DNA from: Hymenobacter negativus
Lineage (GTDB): Bacteria; Bacteroidota; Bacteroidia; Cytophagales; Hymenobacteraceae
Assembly (NCBI RefSeq): GCF_017571495.1
Contig: NZ_JAGETZ010000017.1
Span: 62,001 to 126,000 of the forward strand
Length of the DNA stretch: 64,000 bases
Direction of reading: 5' to 3'
This document shows, one piece after another, positions 34,601 through 42,635 of this stretch. Each line of letters begins with the position of its first letter. Positions within the stretch are counted from its first letter, which is position 1. The notes beneath the pieces are model-generated. The model was given only the letters and a program-made list of their open reading frames with translations. It ran no database searches and was not told the DNA's origin. A program made the translations under genes and the position numbers.

Positions 34601-34925
34601 CTTCGACCACAACCTGCCCACTGGCTCGGCCACATTCTACTACGCCAGCGGCGAGGTGTTTCGGCGCACCAGCTTCCAGAAAGGCGTGCGTACGGGCTTG
34701 CTGGAAAGCTTTTATCCCGGTGGCAAGCGCATGGAAGAAGAGCATTACTTGCACGGCGAGCTGAACGGCCGCTGCCGCTACTACCGCCCCGACGGCACCC
34801 TGGAGCGCGAAGAGTCCTACCGCAGCGGCGAGCGCAGTGGCCCCACCACCTACTTCAACGCTGCCGGCAAACCCCAGCGCACCGACGTGTACTGGAATGC
34901 CATTGTGTACGACGGGAAGAAGTAG
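31626..34925 (+). CDS. TPR and MORN/YwqK-repeat exported protein
   Basis: About 1099 residues from the ATG at 31626 (MSTVIRGAALALLL), chosen because it begins a signal peptide ending GASQQ. Residues about 35-210 are TPR repeats (AVAKYQAVTPGDSSYATAQS, NEEAVAAARRAIALNPFEPQ, AALASLEHALELNPMHPNSH). From about 395 to the end are some 25 or more tandem units of 22-25 residues. Each has a pattern like YYDNGQLQKRATLHNDKIDG or FPNGKPDRVGEFRAGRSHGE, the MORN-related repeat found in YwqK-type proteins. Despite the database name antitoxin component YwqK, nothing here suggests a toxin-antitoxin role. Repeats of this kind probably form an elongated beta-hairpin stack for binding. Confidence 0.85.
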   Translation: MSTVIRGAALALLLAAPRLGASQQTPVTWPKPGQLVKEGVELHDKEDYAGAVAKYQAVTPGDSSYATAQSELALSLHTSGKNEEAVAAARRAIALNPFEPQTYNTLAYSQQQLKQVEAAQATYQQALHLFPYSQNLHYNQGVMLLETGQHAAALASLEHALELNPMHPNSHRLLGLLAAQQGQTAHALMSWLLYLALADAGTNSHNMLVQAERLSQGVPVVEDKEKEKPFVTNEAFAELDQLLESKVALQKNYVSKVKFDAAVVKQTQLLVEKFPTEGAADDFWVRVYGPVVAALRKDDNLTAFTYLVLQSANDTKATQWVKSNKNKVESMLRAMLPPLLALRAQQQVAGGSAGQRLAAWYNDGKPEGLGPGSTENDKFKHVAGDWISLDTQGSVDATGRYNAAGQRVGLWKVLRPDGTIEKTFLYNEQGEREGLAREFHANGQPSYDIPYRAGKVEGTVTVFNECGARVSTRSFKNDQLDGPYATYYDNGQLQKRATLHNDKIDGVEEGFYLDGTPEYTTTLANGVKQGAFATYFSDKTLETKGSYDKGEYEGPYIAYFSNGTVREEGKYAKGKRLGVWKTYFRNGKLSVEKSYDEAGELHGIYHDYDETGHLYSDLDYAHGRVTRLRYYDHTGKTLSDQPIKKGLTAIQSLDENGTKYASGSYLEGQMTGEWKWFYRDGAVREISQYAKGDKTGKSEYFHHNGQLERRVRYDANGDEDGYYEQYTKDGQPVTTGYYLAGQRHGQWKDYYANGRVSEEYEYFKGETNGPGRSFEPGGKLTQERLSEFDKLRRITTYDSTGKVLTVVELKPDTKEFSFRYPSGKPLYQTGITCYNSSGPSTWYRADGSIESTYTQVDGRRNGPYKSTFPNGKPDRVGEFRAGRSHGEWLLHYPNGQLLQKGSYRDGEEEGEWTSYFPNGQVEWVQHYDAGELHGLSRRFNPAGELLVEKTFEHGDLVSFRGPDAQAAFQPLANLSGPVATTFPNGKPASSETFDHNLPTGSATFYYASGEVFRRTSFQKGVRTGLLESFYPGGKRMEEEHYLHGELNGRCRYYRPDGTLEREESYRSGERSGPTTYFNAAGKPQRTDVYWNAIVYDGKK

Positions 34926-35311
34926 CAAAGACTAATCAAGCAACTGTACCAGGTCGTAGCGCGAACTGAAAGTTCGCGCTACTGAACTGCTTGGAGCAGC
35001 AGCTCAGCCCTCCCTTTCTAGTCCAATTCCTACTCTCGCGCCTACGCTAGGCTGAGTCTACACGAAGTGTACACTTACTGTACACGGCTAATTCCGCCGC
35101 CACCCGCCCGTCGCCATGGCTGAATCCTATTTTACGGCTTCCTACCTCAGACGCGAAGCAACTGCATAGCAGCAGGAGCTTAGAGAAGCAGAAACACTGT
35201 AAAGCATCGGCCGGGAAAACGTTAGGTAAAAGCCCGCTTTCGTGGATTTATTCCCGCATTCCTATCTAACTTTAGTCCGCATCCTCGTTTTCCTATTTCC
35301 GGTATTATTTC
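34926..35311. other. Intergenic region with palindromes
   Basis: 386 bases without a gene. Contains a near-perfect palindrome at 34956-34982 (listed separately) and an inverted repeat GTGTAC/GTACAC at 35068-35085. A promoter-like TAACTTTA lies near 35267, about 38 bases before the next start. Confidence 0.45.
34956..34982. repeat. Dispersed palindrome GTAGCGCGAACT-n3-AGTTCGCGCTAC, copy 1
   Basis: Perfect 12-bp arms around the loop GAA. The same arms with loop TTT occur at 39759-39785. Both lie in intergenic DNA beside large genes. No T-run follows, so it is not a classical terminator. Confidence 0.8.
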
Positions 35312-37252
35312 ATGTATTATCCCAGGCTATTCTTACCATTATTATTCCTTACCGGGCTGGCGGCTCGCGCCCAGGCGCCCAGCCAGCTGGTGATGGACCT
35401 GAAGAAGCAGTACCCCGGCGAAAAAGCCGTGTACCTGGAGCTGCGCCAGGACCTGACCGTGGAAATCCGCAACGACTCGGTGCAGGTAGTAGCCAAGCAT
35501 CACGCTGACATGCTGCACCTCGATGAGCAATCGGCCATGTACGCCAACGACCGAGTGTATAGCTCGCACTTCAACCGCCTGCAAAAGCTGGAAGCCCGCA
35601 CGATGGTGCCCAATGGCGAGAAGTTTCGGACGGTAAAGGTGAGCGAATTCAAGGACAAGTTTGAAATTCAGTCGGGGGTATTTTTTGACGATACCCGCTC
35701 CGTGTCGTTCTCGTTCCCGGCCATCACGCCGGGTGCCCGCACCGTGAGCGACTACACCGTGCGCCACGTCGATGCCCGGTTCGTGATGCCTTTTTTCGTG
35801 GGCTCCTACGTGCCCGTGAAGCACGCTGAGCTCACCATAACAGCGCCCAAGGGCGTGCGCATCGGCTACAAAACCTTCCACGCCGAAAATACGCCCATCA
35901 AGTACACCAAGGAAGAAAAAGGCAGCACGGTGGTCTACCACTGGACGGCCGATAACCTGCCCAGCCCGCCCCGCGAGGAGGACAGTCCCGAGTCGAGCTA
36001 TTACTTGCCGCACATCGTGTTTTTTGTGGAGGAAGCCACCGTGGCCGGGCAGCCGCGCAAGCTCCTGGCCGGCGTGCCGGAACTGTACACCATGTACGCC
36101 GACTTCGTGAAGCGCATCGACCGGCAGCCCAGCCTGGCCCTGCAGCACCGCGTCGATTCGCTGATGGTGGGCGCCAAGACCGAGGAGGAAAAAGTGCGCC
36201 GCGTGTACTACTGGGTGCAGGACAATGTGAAGTACATTGCCTTCGAGCAGGGGCTGCGCGGCTTCATTCCGCACGATGCCGGCCTGGTGTATGCCCGCCG
36301 CTACGGCGACTGTAAGGACATGGCCAACCTCACCAACGAGATGCTGCACCTGGCCGGCGTGAAAACCGCCTACCTCACTTGGGTGGGCACCCGCGACCTG
36401 CCTTACAAGTACGCTGAGCTGGCCACGCCCGGCGTCGACAACCACATGATTGCTACCTACGAGCCCACGCCTGGCAAGTACGTATTCCTCGATGCCACCA
36501 GCAAGCACACGCCCTACGGCATGCCCTCGGCCATGATTCAAGGCAAGGAAGGCCTGCTCGGGCTCGATGAAAAAAGCAGCCGCGTGGTCACCATTCCCGC
36601 CATGGACAAGGGCCGCAGCGGCACCGACGACGCCTCCGTGCTCACCCTGGACGGCACCACTCTGCGCGGCACCGGCAAGCTGAGCATGGCCGGCTACACC
36701 AAAGTCACCCAGAGCTACGGCCTCGACGGGCTGGACCGCACCGACGAGCCCAAATACATCAAGGCCCTGCTGGAGCGCGGCAACAACAAGTTCTTCGTCG
36801 ACAAATACAGCATCGCCAACCTCGACACCCGCGACCAGCCCCTGAGCATCAGCTACGACTACCGGCTGCAGGACTACGTGCAGCAGGTAGACGACGAGGT
36901 GTACGTAAACCTCAACCTGGAGCGCCCCTACGCCACCGACCGCATCGATTCGACCACCCGCAAGCTGCCCCGCTACAACGAGTACGCGCACACCGACCAC
37001 ACCCGCACCGAGCTGGTGGTGCCCGCCGGCTACGAGGTGAGCTACCTGCCGCCCACCGTGCAGGCCCAGGGCGACGCCCTCGGCTTCAAGGTGAGCTACG
37101 AGCGCCAGGGCAACAAAATCATCCAGGACCGGGAGCTGTACGTGAACTACCTGCTGCTCCAGCCCCAGCAGTTCGGCCGCTGGAACGCGGTGGTCAACAA
37201 GCTGGGCAGCGCTTACCGCGAGGTGGTGATTTTGAAGAAAAAGAAAAGCTAG
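35312..37252 (+). CDS. DUF3857 and transglutaminase-like exported protein
   Basis: A 646-residue protein with signal peptide (1-21, ending AARAQ). The N-terminal DUF3857 domain (about 30-240) is followed by a transglutaminase-core domain with a complete Cys-His-Asp triad: C334 in YGDCKDM, H378 in VDNHMI and D394 in FLDAT. The C-terminal 200 residues form a DUF3858-like beta domain. Predicted periplasmic or outer-membrane facing. Transglutaminase-like proteins of this class are usually proteases or cross-linking enzymes of unknown substrate. A second DUF3857 protein is encoded at 40018-41994 with the triad lost. The two are separated by the minus-strand Omp28-like gene. Confidence 0.87.
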   Translation: MYYPRLFLPLLFLTGLAARAQAPSQLVMDLKKQYPGEKAVYLELRQDLTVEIRNDSVQVVAKHHADMLHLDEQSAMYANDRVYSSHFNRLQKLEARTMVPNGEKFRTVKVSEFKDKFEIQSGVFFDDTRSVSFSFPAITPGARTVSDYTVRHVDARFVMPFFVGSYVPVKHAELTITAPKGVRIGYKTFHAENTPIKYTKEEKGSTVVYHWTADNLPSPPREEDSPESSYYLPHIVFFVEEATVAGQPRKLLAGVPELYTMYADFVKRIDRQPSLALQHRVDSLMVGAKTEEEKVRRVYYWVQDNVKYIAFEQGLRGFIPHDAGLVYARRYGDCKDMANLTNEMLHLAGVKTAYLTWVGTRDLPYKYAELATPGVDNHMIATYEPTPGKYVFLDATSKHTPYGMPSAMIQGKEGLLGLDEKSSRVVTIPAMDKGRSGTDDASVLTLDGTTLRGTGKLSMAGYTKVTQSYGLDGLDRTDEPKYIKALLERGNNKFFVDKYSIANLDTRDQPLSISYDYRLQDYVQQVDDEVYVNLNLERPYATDRIDSTTRKLPRYNEYAHTDHTRTELVVPAGYEVSYLPPTVQAQGDALGFKVSYERQGNKIIQDRELYVNYLLLQPQQFGRWNAVVNKLGSAYREVVILKKKKS

Positions 37253-37608
37253 CGCCTGTCATCCTGAGCGCAGCAAACGACCTTCTCACCTCCCACTATT
37301 TACTTTTGCGGGAACGCTGTCGAGCCTCCCAACCAAAGGTTAGCGACGCAAACGCCGGGACACGAAGTAGCCGCGTAGCAGCGGCAGGCTTGTAGAATAT
37401 TCTTAGCTAGCGACGGAACAAGCCGCGTAGCGGTGACAGAAATGCCAGAACAGTTGTCACTGCCACGCGGCTTTACTTGTTTATGCCCCTGGTGCTACAA
37501 GCCAGCCGCCACCACGCGGCTACTTTGCAACTTGGGGTATAGCCCGTTTTATAGGGCAAAGCTGCAGGGGAGGAGCTTGCCCCTACAGCTTCTGAATCCG
37601 AAACTCCT
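37253..37608. repeat. Nested inverted repeats in the convergent intergenic region
   Basis: 356 bases between two convergent genes. 37258-37290 is a copy of the TCATCCTGAGCGCAGCAAA repeat. 37365-37395 (AAGTAGCCGCGT...GGCTTGTAG) pairs with 37496-37526 (CTACAAGCCAGC...ACGCGGCTACTT). Inside, 37420-37439 (AAGCCGCGTAGCGGTGACAG) pairs with 37454-37474 (TTGTCACTGCCACGCGGCTT). The inner arm recurs at 61440. Nothing else is seen here. Confidence 0.7.
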
Positions 37609-39531
37609 CTAATGCACCACCGACAGGTGGCGGGTGAGGGAGCCGTCGGCGGTGTGAATTACCACGTTATAGAGTCCGGTGGCCAGGCCGGCCGTATTCA
37701 GGCGTATGTGTTGCAAGCCCGCGCGCAAATTCCCATTCGTGGGCATGGCAGCTACGCGGCCCAGGGCGTCCACCAAATCGACCCGCACAGTGCCGGCTTG
37801 GCGGAGGTCAAACGAAAGTTCGGCTTCCAGATTGGTCGGGTTCGGCGCCAAGGCAATGGAGGCCGGGGACACTGCATCCGTTACAGCCAGGGGCGTCGCC
37901 CGGATTGTCACGTCGTCCAGGTAAAAGTTGTTTCCATAGCCGCTGGTGGCCCGGAACGCCAGCATGGCATTCCTCGGCACGTTCCGCAGGTCCACGGTCT
38001 GCAGCGCCCATTGCGACTGCGTTGGGACGAAGGCCCCCATCGCAAACGTCATCGATGGAGCGGTAGCCAGGGCGGCACCACCCTGGCCCCACAACGAAAC
38101 CCAGGATGCGCCACAGTTAGTCGAATACACTACTTCCAACAAGTCGCTTATGGCAAATAGCTGCGCATAGGCCACGTAAAAGTCCAGCACTTTCCCGCCG
38201 TTGGGCAGGTTGGCCGCCGCAATAATGGCGTAGTTCACTTCTCCGGCGAAGAAATCAGCGTTGCTGTGCCGCAGGGCGTACGAGCTGTTGTTATGGCCGA
38301 CGTTTGCCAGGGTCCAGTTTTGGCCGTTGGCGTTCGCATCATACAGAAGCCAGTTGGGCGGCAGCGCTCCGGCATTCTCGAAACTCGCGGTTGTGGGCAG
38401 GGCCGCCCTGGCCGTATTATACAGCACCACAGTGGCCCGGGACATATTGTTGCCGCCGTTTACATCGGGTGCGCCGTTGGGCAGGGCCACCGAATCGGTC
38501 ACAACGTGCGTGCCCGGGGCAACCACCAGGGCGGGCAAACCCACCAGCGTGGTGGTTTGGGCGGGCAGCGCACCAGTCCAGGCATACGTTAGCCAGGCCC
38601 CGGTATCCAGCCGGTAGTAAATGCTGGCCGAGGTAAGCGGCGTGGAAGCCGCATTCGTTAGGCTGACAACGGGATAGAGCGTGGTGCTGGCACTGTCGCA
38701 CACGAAAGGCCCCGGTAAGAGCAGCCCGGTCGAAGCGATGTCCATAGGAAGGGGGATGTAGGCCGATACCGCCGCTTGCGCGACGGTCTGGTCGGTGTCG
38801 TTCTGCACCCACGCCACGATGCGGGTTTCACCATTGGGGGCTTTGTTGACATAAGACGGCACCCGGCCGGTGAGGGTGAACGTCTGCGATTGGCCCGCCG
38901 TCCAAGCATTCGGCAGCTGGGTGCCGCCCGCGTCAGGATACATCTCGCGTACCACGTTATGGAAGTCGGTTTCGCCGTTGGTGCCAGGCGCGGTAGCGTA
39001 GTGCAGGCGCTCAATCAGGGCTACCCGCAGCTTCAGGTTGGCCCCGCTGGGAGCGTAAGCACCAGCGGCCGTGATGGTGATGGTTGCCGTTAGCGAGTCG
39101 CCCGCTGGCCGCCACTGATGTGCTGCGCCGATGGTGAACGGAGCGGCAGTAGCCGCAGCCGCATCAATATCGCTCTGTAGTAGGTTGGCAACGTGTCCGG
39201 GGCCGGAGGGTACCGCCGTTCCGGTGCCCAGGCCCGTGCCATCGAGACGGCCATAGGGGGCAAACGGCACATTGTAATACTGGGAGCGCGCATCGGTGAC
39301 CGTTCGGTAGGCGTTATAGATAGGTCCCGCGAATGGAATGGGACTCTGGTAGCTGAGCGCCACAACCTTGGTAGAATTGGCGCCAAGCAGGGTCCAAAGG
39401 TCCGGATTGTAGACGGCGCAGGGGCCGCAATTTTCGCCGGTAAATTCTTCGTAGAGCGCAAGGTGTTGCTGGGCGCGTAGCGGTGCGCTGCTGAGGGCAG
39501 CAAGGGTAAGGGACAGTAACAGTTGTTTCAT
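37609..39531 (-). CDS. Omp28-like protein with T9SS sorting domain
   Basis: A 640-residue exported protein. Signal peptide 1-20 (ending LRAQQ). The N-terminal region starts with LYEEFTGENCGPCAVYNPDL, an Omp28/thioredoxin-like segment with a CGPC motif, and resembles Omp28-related outer-membrane proteins of Bacteroidota. Ig-like and CARDB-like strands follow (about 260-370). A jelly-roll-like domain comes next (about 380-550, NWLLYDANANGQNWTLANVG to FYLDDVTIRAT). The T9SS type A sorting domain ends the protein (ALAPNPTNLEAELSF to LTRHLSVVH). CGPC could support redox chemistry, but Omp28 proteins are often binding lipoproteins, so activity is uncertain. Confidence 0.87.
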   Translation of the reverse strand: MKQLLLSLTLAALSSAPLRAQQHLALYEEFTGENCGPCAVYNPDLWTLLGANSTKVVALSYQSPIPFAGPIYNAYRTVTDARSQYYNVPFAPYGRLDGTGLGTGTAVPSGPGHVANLLQSDIDAAAATAAPFTIGAAHQWRPAGDSLTATITITAAGAYAPSGANLKLRVALIERLHYATAPGTNGETDFHNVVREMYPDAGGTQLPNAWTAGQSQTFTLTGRVPSYVNKAPNGETRIVAWVQNDTDQTVAQAAVSAYIPLPMDIASTGLLLPGPFVCDSASTTLYPVVSLTNAASTPLTSASIYYRLDTGAWLTYAWTGALPAQTTTLVGLPALVVAPGTHVVTDSVALPNGAPDVNGGNNMSRATVVLYNTARAALPTTASFENAGALPPNWLLYDANANGQNWTLANVGHNNSSYALRHSNADFFAGEVNYAIIAAANLPNGGKVLDFYVAYAQLFAISDLLEVVYSTNCGASWVSLWGQGGAALATAPSMTFAMGAFVPTQSQWALQTVDLRNVPRNAMLAFRATSGYGNNFYLDDVTIRATPLAVTDAVSPASIALAPNPTNLEAELSFDLRQAGTVRVDLVDALGRVAAMPTNGNLRAGLQHIRLNTAGLATGLYNVVIHTADGSLTRHLSVVH

Positions 39532-40017
39532 TGCAAAAGAGCGATTGATGGATACTCCGCACAGGACAGGCCAAGATTGTAAAAGGCTTCCGGCGTCGTA
39601 AGCCAGCCGCTGCTAGCGCTAGTAGTATTCACCAGTTTCTCCGCATGCAATTGCCGCTAAAAGCCCTTTCAGGGCTGATTTAGGGCCGCTAAAGAATAGC
39701 TAAGCCTGGTTGTGGCACCGGTTTGCCGCAAGGCACCAGGCAAGCCAGGCGCGGTATTGTAGCGCGAACTTTTAGTTCGCGCTACGGCCACGCATTGACT
39801 TAGAAACGGCGCTAACCATCCGGAATTTTTCTCCTGCGGCGCAGTTTAAGCCGGCCGGCAGCTACAAATTGGTCGCCGTTACGCGGCTATTATGCAACTT
39901 GGGCTAACTTACTGGAAAGTTGTTCAGCAGTGAGAAGGTCTGGGCACGCCGGCTGCAGGTTCGCAAGCTTAAGATGACAGAATTGCCCAAGACAATAGAA
40001 TTAATAACCCACCCCTA
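39532..40017. other. Divergent intergenic region
   Basis: 486 bases between a minus-strand and a plus-strand gene, so it must hold two promoters, neither of which I can place with confidence. It contains the palindrome at 39759-39785. A segment near 39878-39905 (ACGCGGCTATTATGCAACTT) resembles the one at 37514-37535. No gene is seen. Confidence 0.45.
39759..39785. repeat. Dispersed palindrome GTAGCGCGAACT-n3-AGTTCGCGCTAC, copy 2
   Basis: The arms are identical to the copy at 34956-34982, with loop TTT instead of GAA. Perfect 12-bp arms. Confidence 0.8.
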
Positions 40018-41994
40018 ATGCGTCCTTTCCTACTCCCCGTTTTTCTGCTTTTTACCGCTGCGGCCTCGGCCCAGAAGCTGCCAACCGACCTCGTACACGC
40101 CGGCTACGACTGGGACGCCAAGCGCCACCAGCGCTTGCCCATCACGGTTGAGGAAGAGGCCCTGCCGGCCGTGATGCTGCGCGATTTTACCAGCATCGAA
40201 TACTATTACGACAAGGCCCTGAAAGACATGCGGCTCTTTGCCACCGAGCACCGCATCGTGCGCGTGAACTCGTCCGATGGTATCGAGCGGTACAACAAGA
40301 TTGTAGTGCCGGTGCTGGAATCGGGGGCGCCGGTCGACATCAAGGCCCGGACCATCAGCCCTCGTGGGGAGGTGCACGAGGTGAAAGCTGCCGACATGAA
40401 GGAGCTGAAGGACCAGGAAGGCGGCCGGGGCTACCGCATTTTCGCCGTCGATGGCGTGGAAAAGGGCAGCGAGGTGGAATATTACTACACCCGCGAGCGA
40501 AATTTCAACCACTTCGGCAATGAGATTCTGCAGGGCGAAACCGCCGCGCACGACGTCACCTTCGAGCTGATTTCGCCCGAAGCCCTCACCTTCGAAACCC
40601 GTACCTACCATGGCCCGGCCGCGACCAAGGACACCACCGTGGCCGGCCACCGCATCCTCCGCCTCACCCAGAAAAGCATCCCGGGGCTGCGCGATGAGGC
40701 TTTTGCCAACGTGGCCGCCCAGCGCATGCGCGTGGAATACAAGCTGGCCTATGTAGCCAGCAAGGGCCAGGTGCGCCAGTTCACCTGGGCCGATGCCAGC
40801 CAGTACATGTACCGCACCATGACCAGCCTGGGCAAGGACGACGTGAAGGCCGTGGCCAAGGTGCTGGCCGCCGCCAAGCTGCCCGTGGGCGGCCCGCTGC
40901 CCGAGCGCATCAGGGCCGCCGAAAACTACGTGAAGCTCAATTTCAACCTTGAGGAAGGCGCCAGCCCCGCCCTGGCCCAGGTGGTGGCCACGCATAATGC
41001 CCCGGAGGCCGGTCTCACCCACCTGCTGGCTGCCATCTACCGCACGCTGGGCGTGGACTATGAGCTGGTGGTGACCAGCAGCCGTGAAGCTTCGCCCTTC
41101 GATGGGACCTTTGATACCTGGGACTACCTCGACCATTTCGCGCTTTACTTCCCCGGCACCGGCCAGTTTCTGGCCCCCGGCCGGCCCGACATGCGCTACG
41201 GCATGCTGCCCGCGGAGTGGACGGCCGGCTCGGGCCTGTTCATCAAGGGCGTGACACTGGGCAGCATTGAGTCGGCGGTGGGCAAGGTGAAGGACATTCC
41301 CGCCCTGCCGGCCGAGCAAAGCCCGCACGACATTGACGTGACCGTGGCCTTCTCGCCCGACCTGGAAAAGAGCACCGTGCAGCTCCGCCAGACCCTGGGC
41401 GGCTACCCCGCCGCCCAGATTCAGCCCTTCTGGGCGATGATTCCCGAGGCGAAGCGCACCGAGATAATGCAGGGCTTGCAGAAGTCGGTGGTGCCCGATG
41501 CCACCAACTTTCAGAAGATGGAAGTGCGCAACGTGGAACGCGGCGTGAGCCCTCTGGAAAAACCTTTCATCATTGAAAGCCAGCTCGAATCGGCGGCGCT
41601 CCTGGACAAAGCGGGCCCGCGCTACCTCTTCAAAATCGGCACCCTGCTGGGCCAGCAAACCGAGCTATACCAGAAGGAGGAGCGCCAGTTCGACGTGGAG
41701 AACGACAATAACCGCCGCTACCTGCGCACCATCCGCTTCGATGTGCCGGCGGGCTACGCCGTGCGCAACCTCAACGACCTGAACGTGGACGTGAAAGCCG
41801 GACCCGACGCCACCAAGCCCGACTACGACTTCCATTCCTCCTACGTGCAGCAGGGCCAGACCATTACCGTGACCGTAGCCGAAAACTACCGCCAAATCCG
41901 CTGGCCCAAAGCCGATTTCGAAGCCTTCCGCACCGTGGTAAACGCCGCCGCAAACTGGAATAAGGTGGTGCTGGTGCTGGATAAGAAGAGCTGA
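40018..41994 (+). CDS. DUF3857 protein lacking the transglutaminase cysteine
   Basis: A 658-residue exported protein with signal peptide (1-18, ending AASAQ). The N-terminal DUF3857 domain (about 40-240) is clear (VEEEALPAVMLRDFTSIEYY, EVEYYYTRERNFNHFGNEIL). The following region aligns in layout with a transglutaminase core. Where the active-site GDCKD would be, it has HNAPEAGLTHLLAAIYRTLG (about 325-345) with no cysteine. The strand with the usual histidine reads YLDHFALYFPG. It is therefore probably a pseudoenzyme. A C-terminal beta domain follows. Compare the paralogue at 35312-37252, which keeps Cys-His-Asp. Next on the strand, 74 bases on, is a DUF4442 protein. Confidence 0.85.
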   Translation: MRPFLLPVFLLFTAAASAQKLPTDLVHAGYDWDAKRHQRLPITVEEEALPAVMLRDFTSIEYYYDKALKDMRLFATEHRIVRVNSSDGIERYNKIVVPVLESGAPVDIKARTISPRGEVHEVKAADMKELKDQEGGRGYRIFAVDGVEKGSEVEYYYTRERNFNHFGNEILQGETAAHDVTFELISPEALTFETRTYHGPAATKDTTVAGHRILRLTQKSIPGLRDEAFANVAAQRMRVEYKLAYVASKGQVRQFTWADASQYMYRTMTSLGKDDVKAVAKVLAAAKLPVGGPLPERIRAAENYVKLNFNLEEGASPALAQVVATHNAPEAGLTHLLAAIYRTLGVDYELVVTSSREASPFDGTFDTWDYLDHFALYFPGTGQFLAPGRPDMRYGMLPAEWTAGSGLFIKGVTLGSIESAVGKVKDIPALPAEQSPHDIDVTVAFSPDLEKSTVQLRQTLGGYPAAQIQPFWAMIPEAKRTEIMQGLQKSVVPDATNFQKMEVRNVERGVSPLEKPFIIESQLESAALLDKAGPRYLFKIGTLLGQQTELYQKEERQFDVENDNNRRYLRTIRFDVPAGYAVRNLNDLNVDVKAGPDATKPDYDFHSSYVQQGQTITVTVAENYRQIRWPKADFEAFRTVVNAAANWNKVVLVLDKKS

Positions 41995-42056
41995 CGCCGG
42001 CCGCTGGAGGAGGCACATCCAGCACCCTGAGCACAGCGCCGCGTAACGACAAAACG

Positions 42057-42064
42057 TACCTTCG
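42057..42064 (+). promoter_or_regulatory. -7-like box (TACCTTCG) four bases before an ATG
   Basis: TACCTTCG differs from TAnnTTTG at one position and ends at 42064. The ATG of the DUF4442 gene is at 42069. If used, transcription starts at or near the A of ATG, giving a leaderless mRNA. Confidence 0.4.
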
Positions 42065-42068
42065 CTTC

Positions 42069-42566
42069 ATGATGCCCACCACCGACTCCCCGCAGGCCGC
42101 CGCTTTCCGCCGCCAGGTCCTCAGCCCCGCAAAGCTGTGGCTCTTCATGTTGCGCAAGCTGCCCATGGCCTGGCTGGCGGGGCTGCGCCTCACAGCGCTC
42201 ACGTCGGAAGCGGCCACGGTCACCATCCGCTTCAAGTACCTTACCCAAAACCCGTTTCGAAGCATCTATTTTGCCTGCCTGGCCATGGCGGCGGAGCTGG
42301 CCAGCGGCATCCAAGCCATGATGCACGTGCAGGCCGGCGGGCCCGTGTCCATGTTGGTGGTGAAGCTGGAAGGTGATTTTACCAAAAAAGCCGTCGGCCT
42401 TATCCGCTTCACCTGCCCCGATGGCCCGCAGATAGCCCAGGCCGTAGCCGAGAGCCGCGCTACCGGCGAAGGCCGCACGGTGGTCTGCACGAGTACTGGC
42501 CTCGATGAGGCCGGCGACGTGGTAGCCGTATTCCGCCTTACTTGGTCGTTTCGGGCCAAGAAGTAG
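42069..42566 (+). CDS. DUF4442 hotdog-fold protein
   Basis: A 165-residue cytoplasmic protein of the DUF4442 family, which has the hotdog fold of acyl-CoA thioesterases. Typical parts: PAKLWLFMLRKLPMAWLAGL near the N-terminus, and KYLTQNPFRSIYFACLAMAAELASG with the long central helix that carries the catalytic Glu or Asp in active thioesterases. A C-terminal beta-sheet follows (VVCTSTGLDEAGDVVAVFRL). The substrate is unknown. The two ATGs at 42069 and 42072 are both plausible starts. The gene lies between the DUF3857 gene and a sensor kinase without obvious functional link. Confidence 0.82.
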   Translation: MMPTTDSPQAAAFRRQVLSPAKLWLFMLRKLPMAWLAGLRLTALTSEAATVTIRFKYLTQNPFRSIYFACLAMAAELASGIQAMMHVQAGGPVSMLVVKLEGDFTKKAVGLIRFTCPDGPQIAQAVAESRATGEGRTVVCTSTGLDEAGDVVAVFRLTWSFRAKK

Positions 42567-42635
42567 GGCAGTTCGTTAAGTAGCCGTTGTAGTGCAGCTG
42601 TTGGGAAACGAAACCGCATTTCTGCTCCACCGCGT

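Noticed and set aside
31626..34925. Antitoxin of a toxin-antitoxin system, from the YwqK repeat
   Set aside because: The protein is exported, very long and has no toxin gene beside it. The repeat name alone does not justify the role.
32433..34928. Open frame of 831 codons on the minus strand
   Set aside because: It is antisense to the MORN/YwqK repeat protein. Its composition reflects the repeated codons of that gene and no family signature is visible.
35342..37000. Open frame of 552 codons on the minus strand
   Set aside because: Antisense shadow of the DUF3857/transglutaminase gene, Val/Gly/His-rich and without domains.
40030..41658. Open frame of 542 codons on the minus strand
   Set aside because: Antisense shadow of the second DUF3857 gene, which has a signal peptide and recognisable domains.
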